Below are positions 51,873 through 60,858 of a stretch of DNA of 64,000 nt, piece by piece; position 1 is the first letter of the stretch, and every line of letters begins with the position of its first letter. The notes beneath the pieces are model-generated. The model worked only from the letters and a program-made list of their open reading frames with translations. It did not search any database and was not told where the DNA came from. The position numbers and the translations under genes were made by a program. Origin of the DNA: IMCC45349 sp047219225. GTDB taxonomy: Bacteria; Bacteroidota; Bacteroidia; Flavobacteriales; Flavobacteriaceae. Location of the stretch: assembly GCF_047219225.1 (NCBI RefSeq), contig NZ_CP178208.1:1550001-1614000 (forward strand), given 5' to 3'.

Positions 51873-52301
51873 ATGCCAGAACAAAAACAACTAAAATACG
51901 ATAAAGCATATTTAAGAATTGCTGAAGAATGGGGTAAATTATCATATTGTAAGCGTAAACAAGTTGGTGCAATTATTGTTAAAGATAGAATGATAATTTC
52001 CGATGGTTATAATGGCACTCCAACTGGCTTTGAAAATTTTTGCGAAGATGAAGAGGGTTACACTAAATGGTACGTATTACATGCCGAAGCTAATGCCATA
52101 TTAAAAGTAGCTGCATCTACACAATCAAGTAAAGGAGCGACGTTATATATAACATTGTCGCCTTGTAAAGATTGTAGTAAGCTTATTCATCAAGCAGGTA
52201 TTGTAAGAGTCGTATTTAAGAAATCATATCGTGACGACTCTGGAATTAAATTTTTGGAAAAAGCAGGTATTGATGTAGCACATATTCCAGATTTAGACTA
52301 A
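51873..52301 (+). CDS. Deoxycytidylate (dCMP) deaminase
   Basis: A 142-residue zinc-dependent deaminase converting dCMP to dUMP for thymidylate synthesis. Zinc and catalytic residues are in HAEANAI (His ligand, Glu proton carrier) and SPCKDCSK (two Cys ligands). The VGAIIVKDRMIISDGYNGTP block is typical of the family. It ends directly before the S41 protease gene (0-bp gap), so they are probably co-transcribed. Confidence 0.9.
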   Translation: MPEQKQLKYDKAYLRIAEEWGKLSYCKRKQVGAIIVKDRMIISDGYNGTPTGFENFCEDEEGYTKWYVLHAEANAILKVAASTQSSKGATLYITLSPCKDCSKLIHQAGIVRVVFKKSYRDDSGIKFLEKAGIDVAHIPDLD

Positions 52302-53921
52302 ATGAACATAGAGAAAAAATATTTACCACTTATTATTGGAGTAGCAATAGCTGCAGGAATATTTATTGGAGGTAAGTTAAATTTCTCCGACAGTAGCGAC
52401 AGACTTTTTACTACAAATTCAAAAAAAGACAAACTTAATAAGTTAATAGACTACATAGATTTAGAATATGTAGATGATGTTAATACAGATAGTATTGTTG
52501 ACGTTACTGTAAATAAGATATTAGATAATTTAGATCCTCATTCAACATACATTCCTAAACAAGAAATGGAAGATGCTACTCGCTCTTTAGAAGGGAATTT
52601 TGTTGGTATTGGTGTTAGTTTTTATACTTATAAAGATACAGTTACTGTTATTAGACCATTAGAAGGAGGTCCAAGCTTAAAAGCAGGAATTAAAGGAGGT
52701 GATAGAATTGTAATGGCAGATGGCGATTCTATTTATGGAAAGCAATGGACAAATGAAAGAATTATCAAAAAGCTTAAAGGGGAAAAAGGCTCAAAAGTGA
52801 AACTAAAAATTTTTAGAAGGGGAGAGTCAGAACTATTAGACTTTAAAGTTAAACGAGCTGATGTTCCTATAAAAAGTGTTGATGCTTCTTATATGTTAAC
52901 CAATGACATTGGTTATATAAAAATTAACCGTTTTGCAGAATCTACTTATGATGAGTTTAAAGAAGGTTTAGATGATTTGAAAGACAATGGTGCTAATAGC
53001 TTGGTGCTAGATTTAAGAGATAACCCTGGAGGCATTTTAAGTGTAACAAAGTTAATTGCTGATGAATTTTTAGAAAAAGATAAGCTTATTCTATTTACAA
53101 AGAATAAAAGTGGAAACATCGAAAAAACATTTGCTTCAGGTAAGGGGAGTTTTGAAGATGGACATGTATTTGTTTTAATTAATGAAAACTCAGCTTCAGC
53201 AAGCGAGATTATTGCAGGTGCTTTACAAGATAACGATAAAGGAACCATTGTTGGACGACGTTCGTTTGGTAAAGGCTTAGTACAACGAGAAATGGACTTA
53301 GGTGATGGTAGTGCAGTAAGGTTAACAATTTCTAGATATTATACACCAACAGGACGTTCAATTCAACGTTCATACGGAAATGGAAACAAGGCATACTATC
53401 ATGATTACTATAAAAGGGTAGATAACGGAGAATTATCTAATGAGACAAAAATAGAAGTAGCAGATTCCTTAAAGTTTACTACACCTAAAGGAAAAGTGGT
53501 TTATGGAGGAGGAGGTATTATTCCAGATGTATTTGTGCCTATTGACAAAAAAATGGAAAATGATAGACTAGAGCGCATTGTAGAAAGCGGAATTATGGAT
53601 TATTTTGTTTTTGAAAGTTTAGATAAAGACCGAAGTGCGTTTAAAGATATGTCAAAGTCTAACTTTATTAACACCTATAGCGTTACTGATGACGAAGTAA
53701 CCGAATTTGAAGCCTATTTAGAGCTTAGAACAGGATATGAGTTTTCCTTTTCTAGCTATAAAGAGGAAATGAAATTATTTCTTAAAGCAACATTAGCTGA
53801 GCAACTTTTTGGAAACGAAGCTTCGACTCAAATAATTAATAGTAATGATATAATGATAGAGAAAGTTTTAGATATAGTAGAAAAAAATAATGCTACATTA
53901 ACTGCAGCATCATTAAATTAA
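52302..53921 (+). CDS. S41 family carboxy-terminal processing protease
   Basis: A 539-residue periplasmic serine protease. An N-terminal signal/anchor (about 8-24) is followed by the DPHSTYIP block, a PDZ domain (about 85-180) and the S41 catalytic core with Ser in NENSASASEI and Lys in RRSFGKGLVQ. Family members trim the C-termini of periplasmic proteins. It abuts the dCMP deaminase gene and overlaps the end of the convergent oxidoreductase gene by 4 bp. Confidence 0.9.
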   Translation: MNIEKKYLPLIIGVAIAAGIFIGGKLNFSDSSDRLFTTNSKKDKLNKLIDYIDLEYVDDVNTDSIVDVTVNKILDNLDPHSTYIPKQEMEDATRSLEGNFVGIGVSFYTYKDTVTVIRPLEGGPSLKAGIKGGDRIVMADGDSIYGKQWTNERIIKKLKGEKGSKVKLKIFRRGESELLDFKVKRADVPIKSVDASYMLTNDIGYIKINRFAESTYDEFKEGLDDLKDNGANSLVLDLRDNPGGILSVTKLIADEFLEKDKLILFTKNKSGNIEKTFASGKGSFEDGHVFVLINENSASASEIIAGALQDNDKGTIVGRRSFGKGLVQREMDLGDGSAVRLTISRYYTPTGRSIQRSYGNGNKAYYHDYYKRVDNGELSNETKIEVADSLKFTTPKGKVVYGGGGIIPDVFVPIDKKMENDRLERIVESGIMDYFVFESLDKDRSAFKDMSKSNFINTYSVTDDEVTEFEAYLELRTGYEFSFSSYKEEMKLFLKATLAEQLFGNEASTQIINSNDIMIEKVLDIVEKNNATLTAASLN

Positions 53922-54520
53922 ACTTTATCGTGTACTTTGGAGTGTTTACCGTCGTTCCAAAGTGTTAATATATCTGTTGCAACTTGCGAACCACTACCAC
54001 AGGCAATTGCAAATTGACTTCTCCAACCAGCTAAAGAGCCAGCTACATAAAGATTTTTTTCAATTAGATGGTTGTCATTTTTTAACCAAATTCTATTTTT
54101 TTCTAAAGCAGCTCTAGGATGAGGTTCTACATATTGTTCAAGCCCTTTAATATTGAATAAGTTAGTGTAGCCTACAGCTATTACAACTATTTTAGATGAG
54201 TACGAAGCTTTGTTAGTTGTAATAATGTAATGCGTTTCTTTTTTCTCGATTTCACAAACTTTTTCCTTGTCAATTTGTGATACATGAGGGTATAAATCAG
54301 CTAGCTGTTTTTTACCACTTTCTAATATAGAAGCGCCAGTTGTGCCAGGAGATAAACCAAGTACATTATTAAATAACGCGTTTTGTAAATGTGATGTTTT
54401 TTGATGCGTAATTATTGCAATATTTTTATCTAAAGCATATTCTTTTTTATGCGCAGATCCTAAAATTAAAGCGCAAGACATACCAGCTGCTCCACCACCA
54501 ATAATAAGTGCATCAAACAT
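53918..54520 (-). CDS. Single-domain FAD-dependent oxidoreductase, thioredoxin-reductase-like
   Basis: A 200-residue flavoprotein with the FAD-binding motif ALIIGGGAAGMSCALILG (3-20) and the second family block YVAGSLAGWRSQFAIACGSG near the C-terminus. It is about two thirds of the length of thioredoxin reductase: the NADPH-binding insertion with the CxxC pair is missing. It may accept electrons from a partner protein. It overlaps the small membrane-protein gene by 1 bp. Confidence 0.78.
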   Translation of the reverse strand: MFDALIIGGGAAGMSCALILGSAHKKEYALDKNIAIITHQKTSHLQNALFNNVLGLSPGTTGASILESGKKQLADLYPHVSQIDKEKVCEIEKKETHYIITTNKASYSSKIVVIAVGYTNLFNIKGLEQYVEPHPRAALEKNRIWLKNDNHLIEKNLYVAGSLAGWRSQFAIACGSGSQVATDILTLWNDGKHSKVHDKV

Positions 54521-54723
54521 TAACGTCTTCTTTTTACTGTGTGTTCAATTTTTTTTGAAACCCTTAAAATGGTTAACATTAATATGGCGCAAAGACCTGC
54601 TAAAATGGTAATAACAGCAACCATACTATCGCCTTCTAAAGGGTTTTGATAATCAACTTTTGTTAGGTTAAATATTACAAATCCAAGGGCAATAATGCTT
54701 AATATATACGTAATGGCTTTCAT
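54520..54723 (-). CDS. Small membrane protein
   Basis: A 67-residue protein with two membrane segments (about 4-22 and 33-53) and a basic C-terminus (KIEHTVKRRR). It lies between and is closely coupled to the MarC-like and oxidoreductase genes. Family not recognised. Confidence 0.55.
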   Translation of the reverse strand: MKAITYILSIIALGFVIFNLTKVDYQNPLEGDSMVAVITILAGLCAILMLTILRVSKKIEHTVKRRR

Positions 54724-54724
54724 A

Positions 54725-55303
54725 TTATAATAATACTTTTATGTTACTAGTAAATAATTTAACAGCGATGGCTAATAGTACTACACCAAATACTTTTCTA
54801 ATAATACTAATTCCGTTTTTACCAATTAAACGCTCAATTCTAGCTGAGGTTTTTAAAACTAAATAAATAACTAGAACATTAATAATTACTGCAACAATAA
54901 TGTTTTCTGTTCTAAATTCAGCTTTAAGTGATAAAAGCGTAGTTAAACTTCCAGGTCCAGCAATTAATGGAAAGGCTAATGGGAATACAGAAGCTGTTAA
55001 AGCAGTATTTTCATCTTCTTTATATAGTGTGATGCCTAGAATCATTTCTAAAGCAATGAAAAACAATATAAACGCACCAGCTACAGCAAATGAGTTTACG
55101 TCAATACCAATAAGACCTAAAATACGATCACCTAAAAATAAAAAGATAATCATAATAACTCCAGCAATGATAGATGCCTTTTCACTTTGGATATGCCCAA
55201 CCTTTTTTCTTAAATCTATAATTATGGGAATATTACCAACAATATCAATTACAGCAAACAATACCATAAAAGCTGTAAAGATTTCTTTAAAATTAAACTC
55301 CAT
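54725..55303 (-). CDS. MarC family membrane protein
   Basis: A 192-residue protein with six membrane segments and the MarC/UPF0056 pattern: N-terminal FTAFMVLFAVIDIVGNIPI and central FPLAFPLIAGPGSLTTLL. Function in the cell is undefined for the family despite early links to multiple antibiotic resistance. It is the first gene of a three-gene leftward unit. Confidence 0.85.
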   Translation of the reverse strand: MEFNFKEIFTAFMVLFAVIDIVGNIPIIIDLRKKVGHIQSEKASIIAGVIMIIFLFLGDRILGLIGIDVNSFAVAGAFILFFIALEMILGITLYKEDENTALTASVFPLAFPLIAGPGSLTTLLSLKAEFRTENIIVAVIINVLVIYLVLKTSARIERLIGKNGISIIRKVFGVVLLAIAVKLFTSNIKVLL

Positions 55304-55422
55304 ACCTGATTTATTAGTGTTTTAAATTTTCTGCAAAGTTCGGTTTTTAAACTATATGTACAACATTAATTTATAGTAAAGTTTAATGATTAATTATTTC
55401 TATTAAGCATTATATTTGCAGC

Positions 55423-55989
55423 ATGTTTCAATTAGGTAAAACCATCGTTTCAGAAGATATTATAGAAAAGGACTTTGTCTGTAATTTAAATGCATGTAAA
55501 GGTGCGTGTTGTATTGATGGAGATGCCGGAGCTCCACTAGTTAAAGAAGAAACCGAAATTCTAGAAGAGATTTATCCTATCGTGAAGTCTTATTTGCGAC
55601 CAGAAGGTATTAAAGCTATTGAAGAACAAGGAACTTTTATAACAACCGAAGAAGGCGAATTGGAAACACCTTTAATTGATGGTGCAGATTGTGCATATGT
55701 AATTTTTGATGAGCATAATACAGCGCTTTGTGCTATAGAAGAAGCTTATAATCAAGGAGAAGTAAAATGGAAAAAGCCAGTGTCTTGCCATTTGTATCCT
55801 GTAAGAGTTAAAGATTATTCAGAGTTTTCGGCAGTAAATTATCATCATTGGCATATTTGCGATGATGCTTGTGAGTTAGGTAAGGAGTTACAAGTACCAG
55901 TTTACAAGTTTGTAAAAGAAGCATTGATTAGAAAATTTGGAGAAGATTGGTATGCTGAACTTGAAAAAGTAGCTGAAACTTATAAGTAG
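55423..55989 (+). CDS. DUF3109 family cysteine-rich protein
   Basis: A 188-residue cytoplasmic protein of the DUF3109 family, related to YkgJ-type putative Fe-S or zinc-binding proteins. The cysteine cluster is CNLNACKGACCIDGDAG (21-37), with more cysteines in DCAYVIF, ALCAIEEAY, VSCHLYPVR and HICDDACELG. The regular spacing points to a metal centre, but the function is unknown. Confidence 0.82.
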   Translation: MFQLGKTIVSEDIIEKDFVCNLNACKGACCIDGDAGAPLVKEETEILEEIYPIVKSYLRPEGIKAIEEQGTFITTEEGELETPLIDGADCAYVIFDEHNTALCAIEEAYNQGEVKWKKPVSCHLYPVRVKDYSEFSAVNYHHWHICDDACELGKELQVPVYKFVKEALIRKFGEDWYAELEKVAETYK

Positions 55990-55995
55990 TAAGCA

Positions 55996-57954
55996 TTAAA
56001 CAAACTGAATAGGAATATTTACTACAACTTTAGTTCCTAGAGCGCTACCATTTTCATCTTTTAAATCCTCGATATGCATATTATACATGTCTTTATATTG
56101 CCTAGAGAAATTAAATAAACGCTCTCTAGTTATTGCAATACCAATAGATTTACGTTTTAGTGTTTTTTGTTGTTTAATTTTTTCGGAAGTTTCACGACCA
56201 ACACCATTATCTGTTATGGATATAGAAACAAATCTGTTGTCCATTTTTTCTATATCTAGAGTGATTTTTTTATCATTTTTTTTGGTAGAAAGCCCATGCC
56301 AAAGTGCATTTTCAAGAAAAGGCTGAAGTACTAGCGAAGGGACTTTTATGTTGTCTACATTTACGTTCTCATCAATATTAATACTAAAATCTATTTCGTT
56401 AGAAAATCGAATATTCTCTATGTTCATATAGAGTTCCATAGTGTCTAACTCATCTGATAAGCTAATGTTTTTCTCATTAGAGGCAACCAATATTTTTCTT
56501 ATAAGTTTAGCGAACTTATTTAGGTAATAAACAGCATTTTCTTTCTCGTTGTTTATAATATATAATTTAATGGAATTCAAGGAGTTGAATATAAAATGAG
56601 GGTTCATTTGTATACGCAACATATCTTGCTCAAGTGTTAAGATTTTTTTGTCTTGTTTTACTTGATTATGTCGGTTAAATACAATTAAAATAATGAAGAA
56701 TAAAATAAGTACTAATAACCCAAACAATAAAGCAAGTTGGTTTCGTTGTAGTTGTGATTTCACTTCTTCATTTTCAGATGCAAGCGCCTCAATAGTGTTG
56801 TTTTTTGCATCACTTTCATATTTTATAAGTAGGTCATTTATATAATTTAGGTTACGTTGATTATTGATGGTGTTTTCAATAGAGTCAGCAATTTTTGTAT
56901 TGTTTAAGGCGTCTTTATAATTATTATTTTTAATACTAAGATTGGAAAGATGTCTGTAAGCTTCAATTTGAGAAGACTTAAACTTGTATTCTTGGGCAAC
57001 TTCTAATGCTTTTGTAAGGTTGAGTTTGGCTTGCTGTAAATTATTTATTTCCAAATTTAACCAACCTAAATTAAGGTAAGATGAGGTGATATAAATTTGA
57101 TCTTTTATTATTAGCGCTTTTTCTAAAGCCTTTTCAATAATATTTTTAGCTTCCTCGTATTTTTTTTGTTTAATAAATACCTTACCTATGCTGTTAAAAC
57201 AAATTACTTTGCCAACTTCAGAGTTTATGGCATTGTTGTAAGTTAAAGATTTTTGATAATCAACTAAAGCTTCTTCTAGGAGTCCTTTTGCTTCTTTTGC
57301 AAACCCAATATTTTGATGATTTATTGCTAAACCTAACTTATTATTCGCTTCTTTTTCAATTTTTATAGATTCATTAAACTGCTTTAATGCTAAATCATAT
57401 TGCTTTAAAACTAGGTAGATGTTTCCCATACTATTTTGAGAAACGGCAATGCTATATTTTAAGGCAGCATCTTTATTTTCAACAGAATTTGCTAAAGTAA
57501 GAGCTTGTGAGTGGTAATCTAACGCAGAACTTACTAAATCCATTCTACGATACACTACACCAAGCATGTTTAAGCTTGAAACTTTAAGATTAACATTATT
57601 TGATAATATAGCTAAAGAATCGGCTTTTTTGTGATGCTCAATAGCTTTATCGTAAAATGATTTATTTCTGTAAATAGCACCAAGAGCATTGTAAGCATAA
57701 CTTTCACCTTCTAAGTAGTTGTTAGTTTTAGATTCTTTTATTAAACGTTGCATTTTTAAAGAATCTCTTTTAAAATGTTTGAAGATAGAATCTATGTCAC
57801 CATAGTTTTTATACTCATTAGAAATTGCTATATCTAATGAGTTTTTAAAATCATGATTAGTGTCTTGGGCATAACTTGTATTAGTATTTGCAAAGAACAG
57901 TAAGCATAGTAAAATGCAATGTTTACAAAACTGTATTAAAGTTTGACTTGCCAT
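55996..57954 (-). CDS. LytS-type sensor histidine kinase with TPR repeats
   Basis: A 652-residue kinase with a signal peptide (about 8-29), several TPR repeats in the predicted periplasmic part (about 60-370), one membrane segment (about 405-425), a His kinase domain (QMNPHFIFNSLNSIKLYI with the phosphorylated His) and an ATPase domain (NALWHGL N-box, DNGVGRE). TPR-bearing kinases of this type are common in Bacteroidota. It ends exactly at the start of the LytTR regulator gene, its cognate partner. Signal unknown. Confidence 0.88.
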   Translation of the reverse strand: MASQTLIQFCKHCILLCLLFFANTNTSYAQDTNHDFKNSLDIAISNEYKNYGDIDSIFKHFKRDSLKMQRLIKESKTNNYLEGESYAYNALGAIYRNKSFYDKAIEHHKKADSLAILSNNVNLKVSSLNMLGVVYRRMDLVSSALDYHSQALTLANSVENKDAALKYSIAVSQNSMGNIYLVLKQYDLALKQFNESIKIEKEANNKLGLAINHQNIGFAKEAKGLLEEALVDYQKSLTYNNAINSEVGKVICFNSIGKVFIKQKKYEEAKNIIEKALEKALIIKDQIYITSSYLNLGWLNLEINNLQQAKLNLTKALEVAQEYKFKSSQIEAYRHLSNLSIKNNNYKDALNNTKIADSIENTINNQRNLNYINDLLIKYESDAKNNTIEALASENEEVKSQLQRNQLALLFGLLVLILFFIILIVFNRHNQVKQDKKILTLEQDMLRIQMNPHFIFNSLNSIKLYIINNEKENAVYYLNKFAKLIRKILVASNEKNISLSDELDTMELYMNIENIRFSNEIDFSINIDENVNVDNIKVPSLVLQPFLENALWHGLSTKKNDKKITLDIEKMDNRFVSISITDNGVGRETSEKIKQQKTLKRKSIGIAITRERLFNFSRQYKDMYNMHIEDLKDENGSALGTKVVVNIPIQFV

Positions 57955-58688
57955 TATAGTTTTTCTAAAAAGCTAGATTTACGTTGTCTTGCAACTGGGA
58001 TTTTATGTTGAGAATCCATCACAACATATCCTTCAGATTTTAAATATTCTTTAATACGATTAAGGTTAACTATAAAGGAATTATGAATTCTAAAAAAGCT
58101 TACCTCAGGAAGTATGGTATTAATGTCTTTTAGTTTTTTTGTAACAACTAGTTTTTGATTATTGTCTAAAAAAATAGTGCTGTAGTTTCCGTCAGATTCA
58201 ACAAAAAGTATTTCCTCAGTGTTTAAGAAAATAATTTTCCCATCCGCATTAAGTGTTACTTTTTTGCTTGCAGGATTAGCATTGAATTTAGCTAAAAGGT
58301 TTTCAATAGTATTGGCATTAGCTAATCGCGAATTAAACTTTTTGACCTTTTTAATTGTGCTACTTAAATCGTCTGAATCTACAGGCTTCAATAGGTAGTC
58401 AATAGCTTCATGTTTTAGTGCTTTTATAGCATATTCGTCATAAGCAGTGGTGATAATTACAGCAAAATTTTTATTGGTTAGTTTCTCTAAAAATTGAAAC
58501 CCATCCATAGTTGGCATTTGTATATCCAAAAACAAACAATCAGGAGTATTGGTTTTTAAAAACTCAAGTGCTGTTTCAGGATCAGTAAAGGTTTTTACTA
58601 TTTTAATATCCTTACTAAAGTTAGTGAGTTCCCAAGATAACCCTTGAATAGCTTTTGGCTCATCATCAACTATAACTGCGTTTATCAT
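57954..58688 (-). CDS. LytTR-family response regulator
   Basis: A 244-residue regulator: receiver domain 1-120 with phosphorylation site Asp55 (LFLDIQMP) and the acidic pair at Asp8-Asp9, then a LytTR DNA-binding domain (about 140-240, FFRIHNSFIVNLNRIKEYL). The kinase gene overlaps its stop by 1 bp. The 106-bp nested inverted repeat that begins 44 bp upstream of the start is a good candidate for its own or another regulator's site. Confidence 0.9.
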   Translation of the reverse strand: MINAVIVDDEPKAIQGLSWELTNFSKDIKIVKTFTDPETALEFLKTNTPDCLFLDIQMPTMDGFQFLEKLTNKNFAVIITTAYDEYAIKALKHEAIDYLLKPVDSDDLSSTIKKVKKFNSRLANANTIENLLAKFNANPASKKVTLNADGKIIFLNTEEILFVESDGNYSTIFLDNNQKLVVTKKLKDINTILPEVSFFRIHNSFIVNLNRIKEYLKSEGYVVMDSQHKIPVARQRKSSFLEKL

Positions 58689-58731
58689 ATTTTAAATTTA
58701 AGCAGAGTGTTTTTTTATACCTTATTTGTTT

Positions 58732-58837
58732 GTATGGTTGGTTACTATTTATGTATAGTCTGTATATTATGTAAATCTACATAATAATTGTGTATTACTC
58801 GTATTGCCATTTATACATAAATCACAACCAACTATAC
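58732..58837. repeat. Nested inverted repeats upstream of the LytTR gene
   Basis: Outer arms 58732-58757 and 58812-58837 match as inverted repeats at 22 of 26 positions. Between them lies a perfect 9-bp inverted repeat, TATTATGTA / TACATAATA with a 4-bp spacer (58765-58786). The whole structure could bind a dimeric regulator or form a hairpin in DNA or RNA. Confidence 0.6.
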
Positions 58838-58869
58838 ATTCTATTAAATCTTTAATTATTATTTATTAG

Positions 58870-59076
58870 ATATTTACTCTATTATTCTAAAAGGGTTACA
58901 ATAATAAAGTGTATCGACTTTGTTATGCGTGTTTTTTGTTAGAATAGAATTAGGAGGAGTCTTAATTTTATCATTAAAAACACAAAGAATAAAACTATTA
59001 TTGTTTTTATTAAAAAATAGTTTTAGTTAGTTTAGTTAATTATTGAAAAAGCGAGAGTTAAGCTCTCGCTTTTTTA
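58870..59076 (+). ncRNA. Candidate small RNA ending at an orphan terminator
   Basis: A strong terminator (59050-59070) follows about 200 bp with no coding frame but with inverted repeats, such as TTCTAA / TTAGAA around 58875-58942 and AAAACTAT / ATAGTTTT further on. A terminator without an upstream gene suggests an untranslated transcript. Orientation is not certain because the terminator is nearly symmetrical, and no clear promoter was found. Confidence 0.25.
59050..59070. terminator. Orphan bidirectional terminator
   Basis: AGCGAGAG / CTCTCGCT hairpin (8-bp stem, 5-nt loop) flanked by A-run and T-run. No gene ends next to it on either strand. Confidence 0.75.
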
Positions 59077-59345
59077 TTTATGATACTTTATTGCTTGAAA
59101 TTTGTAAGAAAAAACACAAGAAAAAACGTGAGCATTAACCAATAAAATACATTCGTTTTTTTTATTAGATAAATCTGTACAAAAACAAAATCCCTTGAGG
59201 CCAATAAAATTCAGTAGTGAGATTACATTTCAACAATCCATGTTAAAAACTTTGTTGAGTTTTAATTAAACAACACTTTCATTTTAGTCCTCTTTTTTAA
59301 ATCTTTGTTAAAGTCAAAATAGAACAATTAGATGTTCTTGGAAAG

Positions 59346-59366
59346 TTTCGATTTAATCAATCGAAA
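59346..59366. promoter_or_regulatory. Operator-like inverted repeat upstream of nrdB
   Basis: TTTCGATT and AATCGAAA form perfect 8-bp arms with a 5-bp spacer, 215 bp before the nrdB start. Candidate regulator site; factor unknown. Confidence 0.4.
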
Positions 59367-59581
59367 TACAAAGATTAAGATTTAAATCAAGTTACATATA
59401 TATTAAAAACAAGCCTATTTGATAGCATTTTTAAGCTATTGAATGTGTTGAGGCTCTAGGATAACTTTTTATAAAAATAAACTGTTAAACTTTGTTAAAC
59501 AAAATGCAAAACTTGAATAGATATATAAAGAAATAGTTCAAAAAATCTATTTCATATTTAATAAGACTTTATTGTGATAAA

Positions 59582-60856
59582 ATGGGGATAACACAAATTA
59601 TTAAACGCGATTACGGAAAAAGTGAATTTATTTTAAATAAAATCACCAATGCTATTGAAAGAGCAATGATATCTGTAAACTCTGGTACAAGACAAGATGC
59701 CGAAAGAATTTCTTTAAATGTGTACAATACACTTTTAGAAACTAAAAAGAAAGAACCACTTTATATTCCAACGGTTGAGCAGGTGCAAGATCTTGTTGAG
59801 GATAAATTAATGGACAGCAAGTTTCATAATGTTGCTAAAGCATATATTTTATATAGAGATGAACAATCCAGAAAACGTAAAACAAATATTTTTGAAAAGC
59901 GTTTAAATTTAAAACCATATGAGTATCCAAATTTATATGAATATGTAAATGCTATTAGACACTCGTATTGGATTCATACAGAGTTTAACTTTACAAGTGA
60001 TATCCAAGATTTTAAAACAAGCTTAAATGATGTAGAAAGAAACGCCATTAAAAATACCATGTTGGCAATTTCTCAAATTGAAGTTGCTGTAAAAACATTT
60101 TGGGGAGATGTATATCATAAGATGCCAAAACCTGAAATAGGATCAGTTGGAGCAACATTTGCAGAAAGTGAAGTTCGTCATCATGATGCTTATTCACACT
60201 TATTAGAAATACTAGGTTTAAATAACGAGTTTAAAAGCTTGAAGAAAAAACCAGTAATTATGAGACGTGTAAACTATCTGGAAACAGCAGTAAAAAACGT
60301 TAAGAGTGAAGACAATAAAGAGTTTGCAGAGTCTATCTTATTATTCTCACTATTTATTGAACACGTGTCTTTATTCTCACAGTTCTTGATTATTATGGCG
60401 TTTAATAAGCATAAAAATGTATTAAAAGGAATCTCTAATGTGGTTGAGGCTACTTCTAAAGAAGAACAAATACATGGAGATTTTGGAATTGATGTAATAA
60501 AAATTATAAAAGACGAAAACCCAGAGTGGTTTGACGATGCACATATTCAATTAACACGCGATTTATGTAAGAGCGCTTATGAAGCTGAAAGTAAAATTGT
60601 AGACTGGATTTTTGAAGATGGAGAATTAGATTTCTTACCAAAAGCAGTTGTTAATGAATTTATCAAAAACAGATTTAACCAATCATTAGAAAGTATTGGT
60701 ATTGAAAAAGTATTCGATATCGATGAAAAACTTGTTGCTGAAACCGAATGGTTTGACGACGAGATTATTGGAACAAAACACGGAGATTTCTTTGTAAAAA
60801 GATCTATAGCATACACCAAAAGAAGTAAAAGTATAACTCACGAAGACCTATTTTAA
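59582..60856 (+). CDS. nrdB: Ribonucleotide reductase radical subunit with N-terminal ATP-cone
   Basis: A 424-residue class I radical-generating subunit. Residues 1-95 are an ATP-cone (IIKRDYGKSEFILNKITNAI), normally found on NrdA. Ligand candidates of the dimetal site are Glu167, Glu197, His200, Glu260, Glu295 and His298; Tyr204 is at the position of E. coli Tyr122. In Leeuwenhoekiella blandensis an ATP-cone on NrdB lets dATP lock the subunit into inactive tetramers, and a Mn(III)Mn(IV) centre was reported. This protein has the same layout. It lies 2 bp before nrdA. Confidence 0.92.
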   Translation: MGITQIIKRDYGKSEFILNKITNAIERAMISVNSGTRQDAERISLNVYNTLLETKKKEPLYIPTVEQVQDLVEDKLMDSKFHNVAKAYILYRDEQSRKRKTNIFEKRLNLKPYEYPNLYEYVNAIRHSYWIHTEFNFTSDIQDFKTSLNDVERNAIKNTMLAISQIEVAVKTFWGDVYHKMPKPEIGSVGATFAESEVRHHDAYSHLLEILGLNNEFKSLKKKPVIMRRVNYLETAVKNVKSEDNKEFAESILLFSLFIEHVSLFSQFLIIMAFNKHKNVLKGISNVVEATSKEEQIHGDFGIDVIKIIKDENPEWFDDAHIQLTRDLCKSAYEAESKIVDWIFEDGELDFLPKAVVNEFIKNRFNQSLESIGIEKVFDIDEKLVAETEWFDDEIIGTKHGDFFVKRSIAYTKRSKSITHEDLF

Positions 60857-60858
60857 TT

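Larger units (their letters stand above)
58689..59581. other. 0.9-kb intergenic region with repeats and hairpins, no gene
   Basis: No convincing coding frame was found between the LytTR gene and nrdB. The region holds a nested inverted repeat (58732-58837), a structured AT-rich stretch ending in a terminator with no gene before it (58870-59076), an operator-like 8-bp-arm repeat (59346-59366) and a minor ATAGC/GCTAT hairpin (59422-59439). No NrdR-type box was recognised by eye. Confidence 0.6.
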
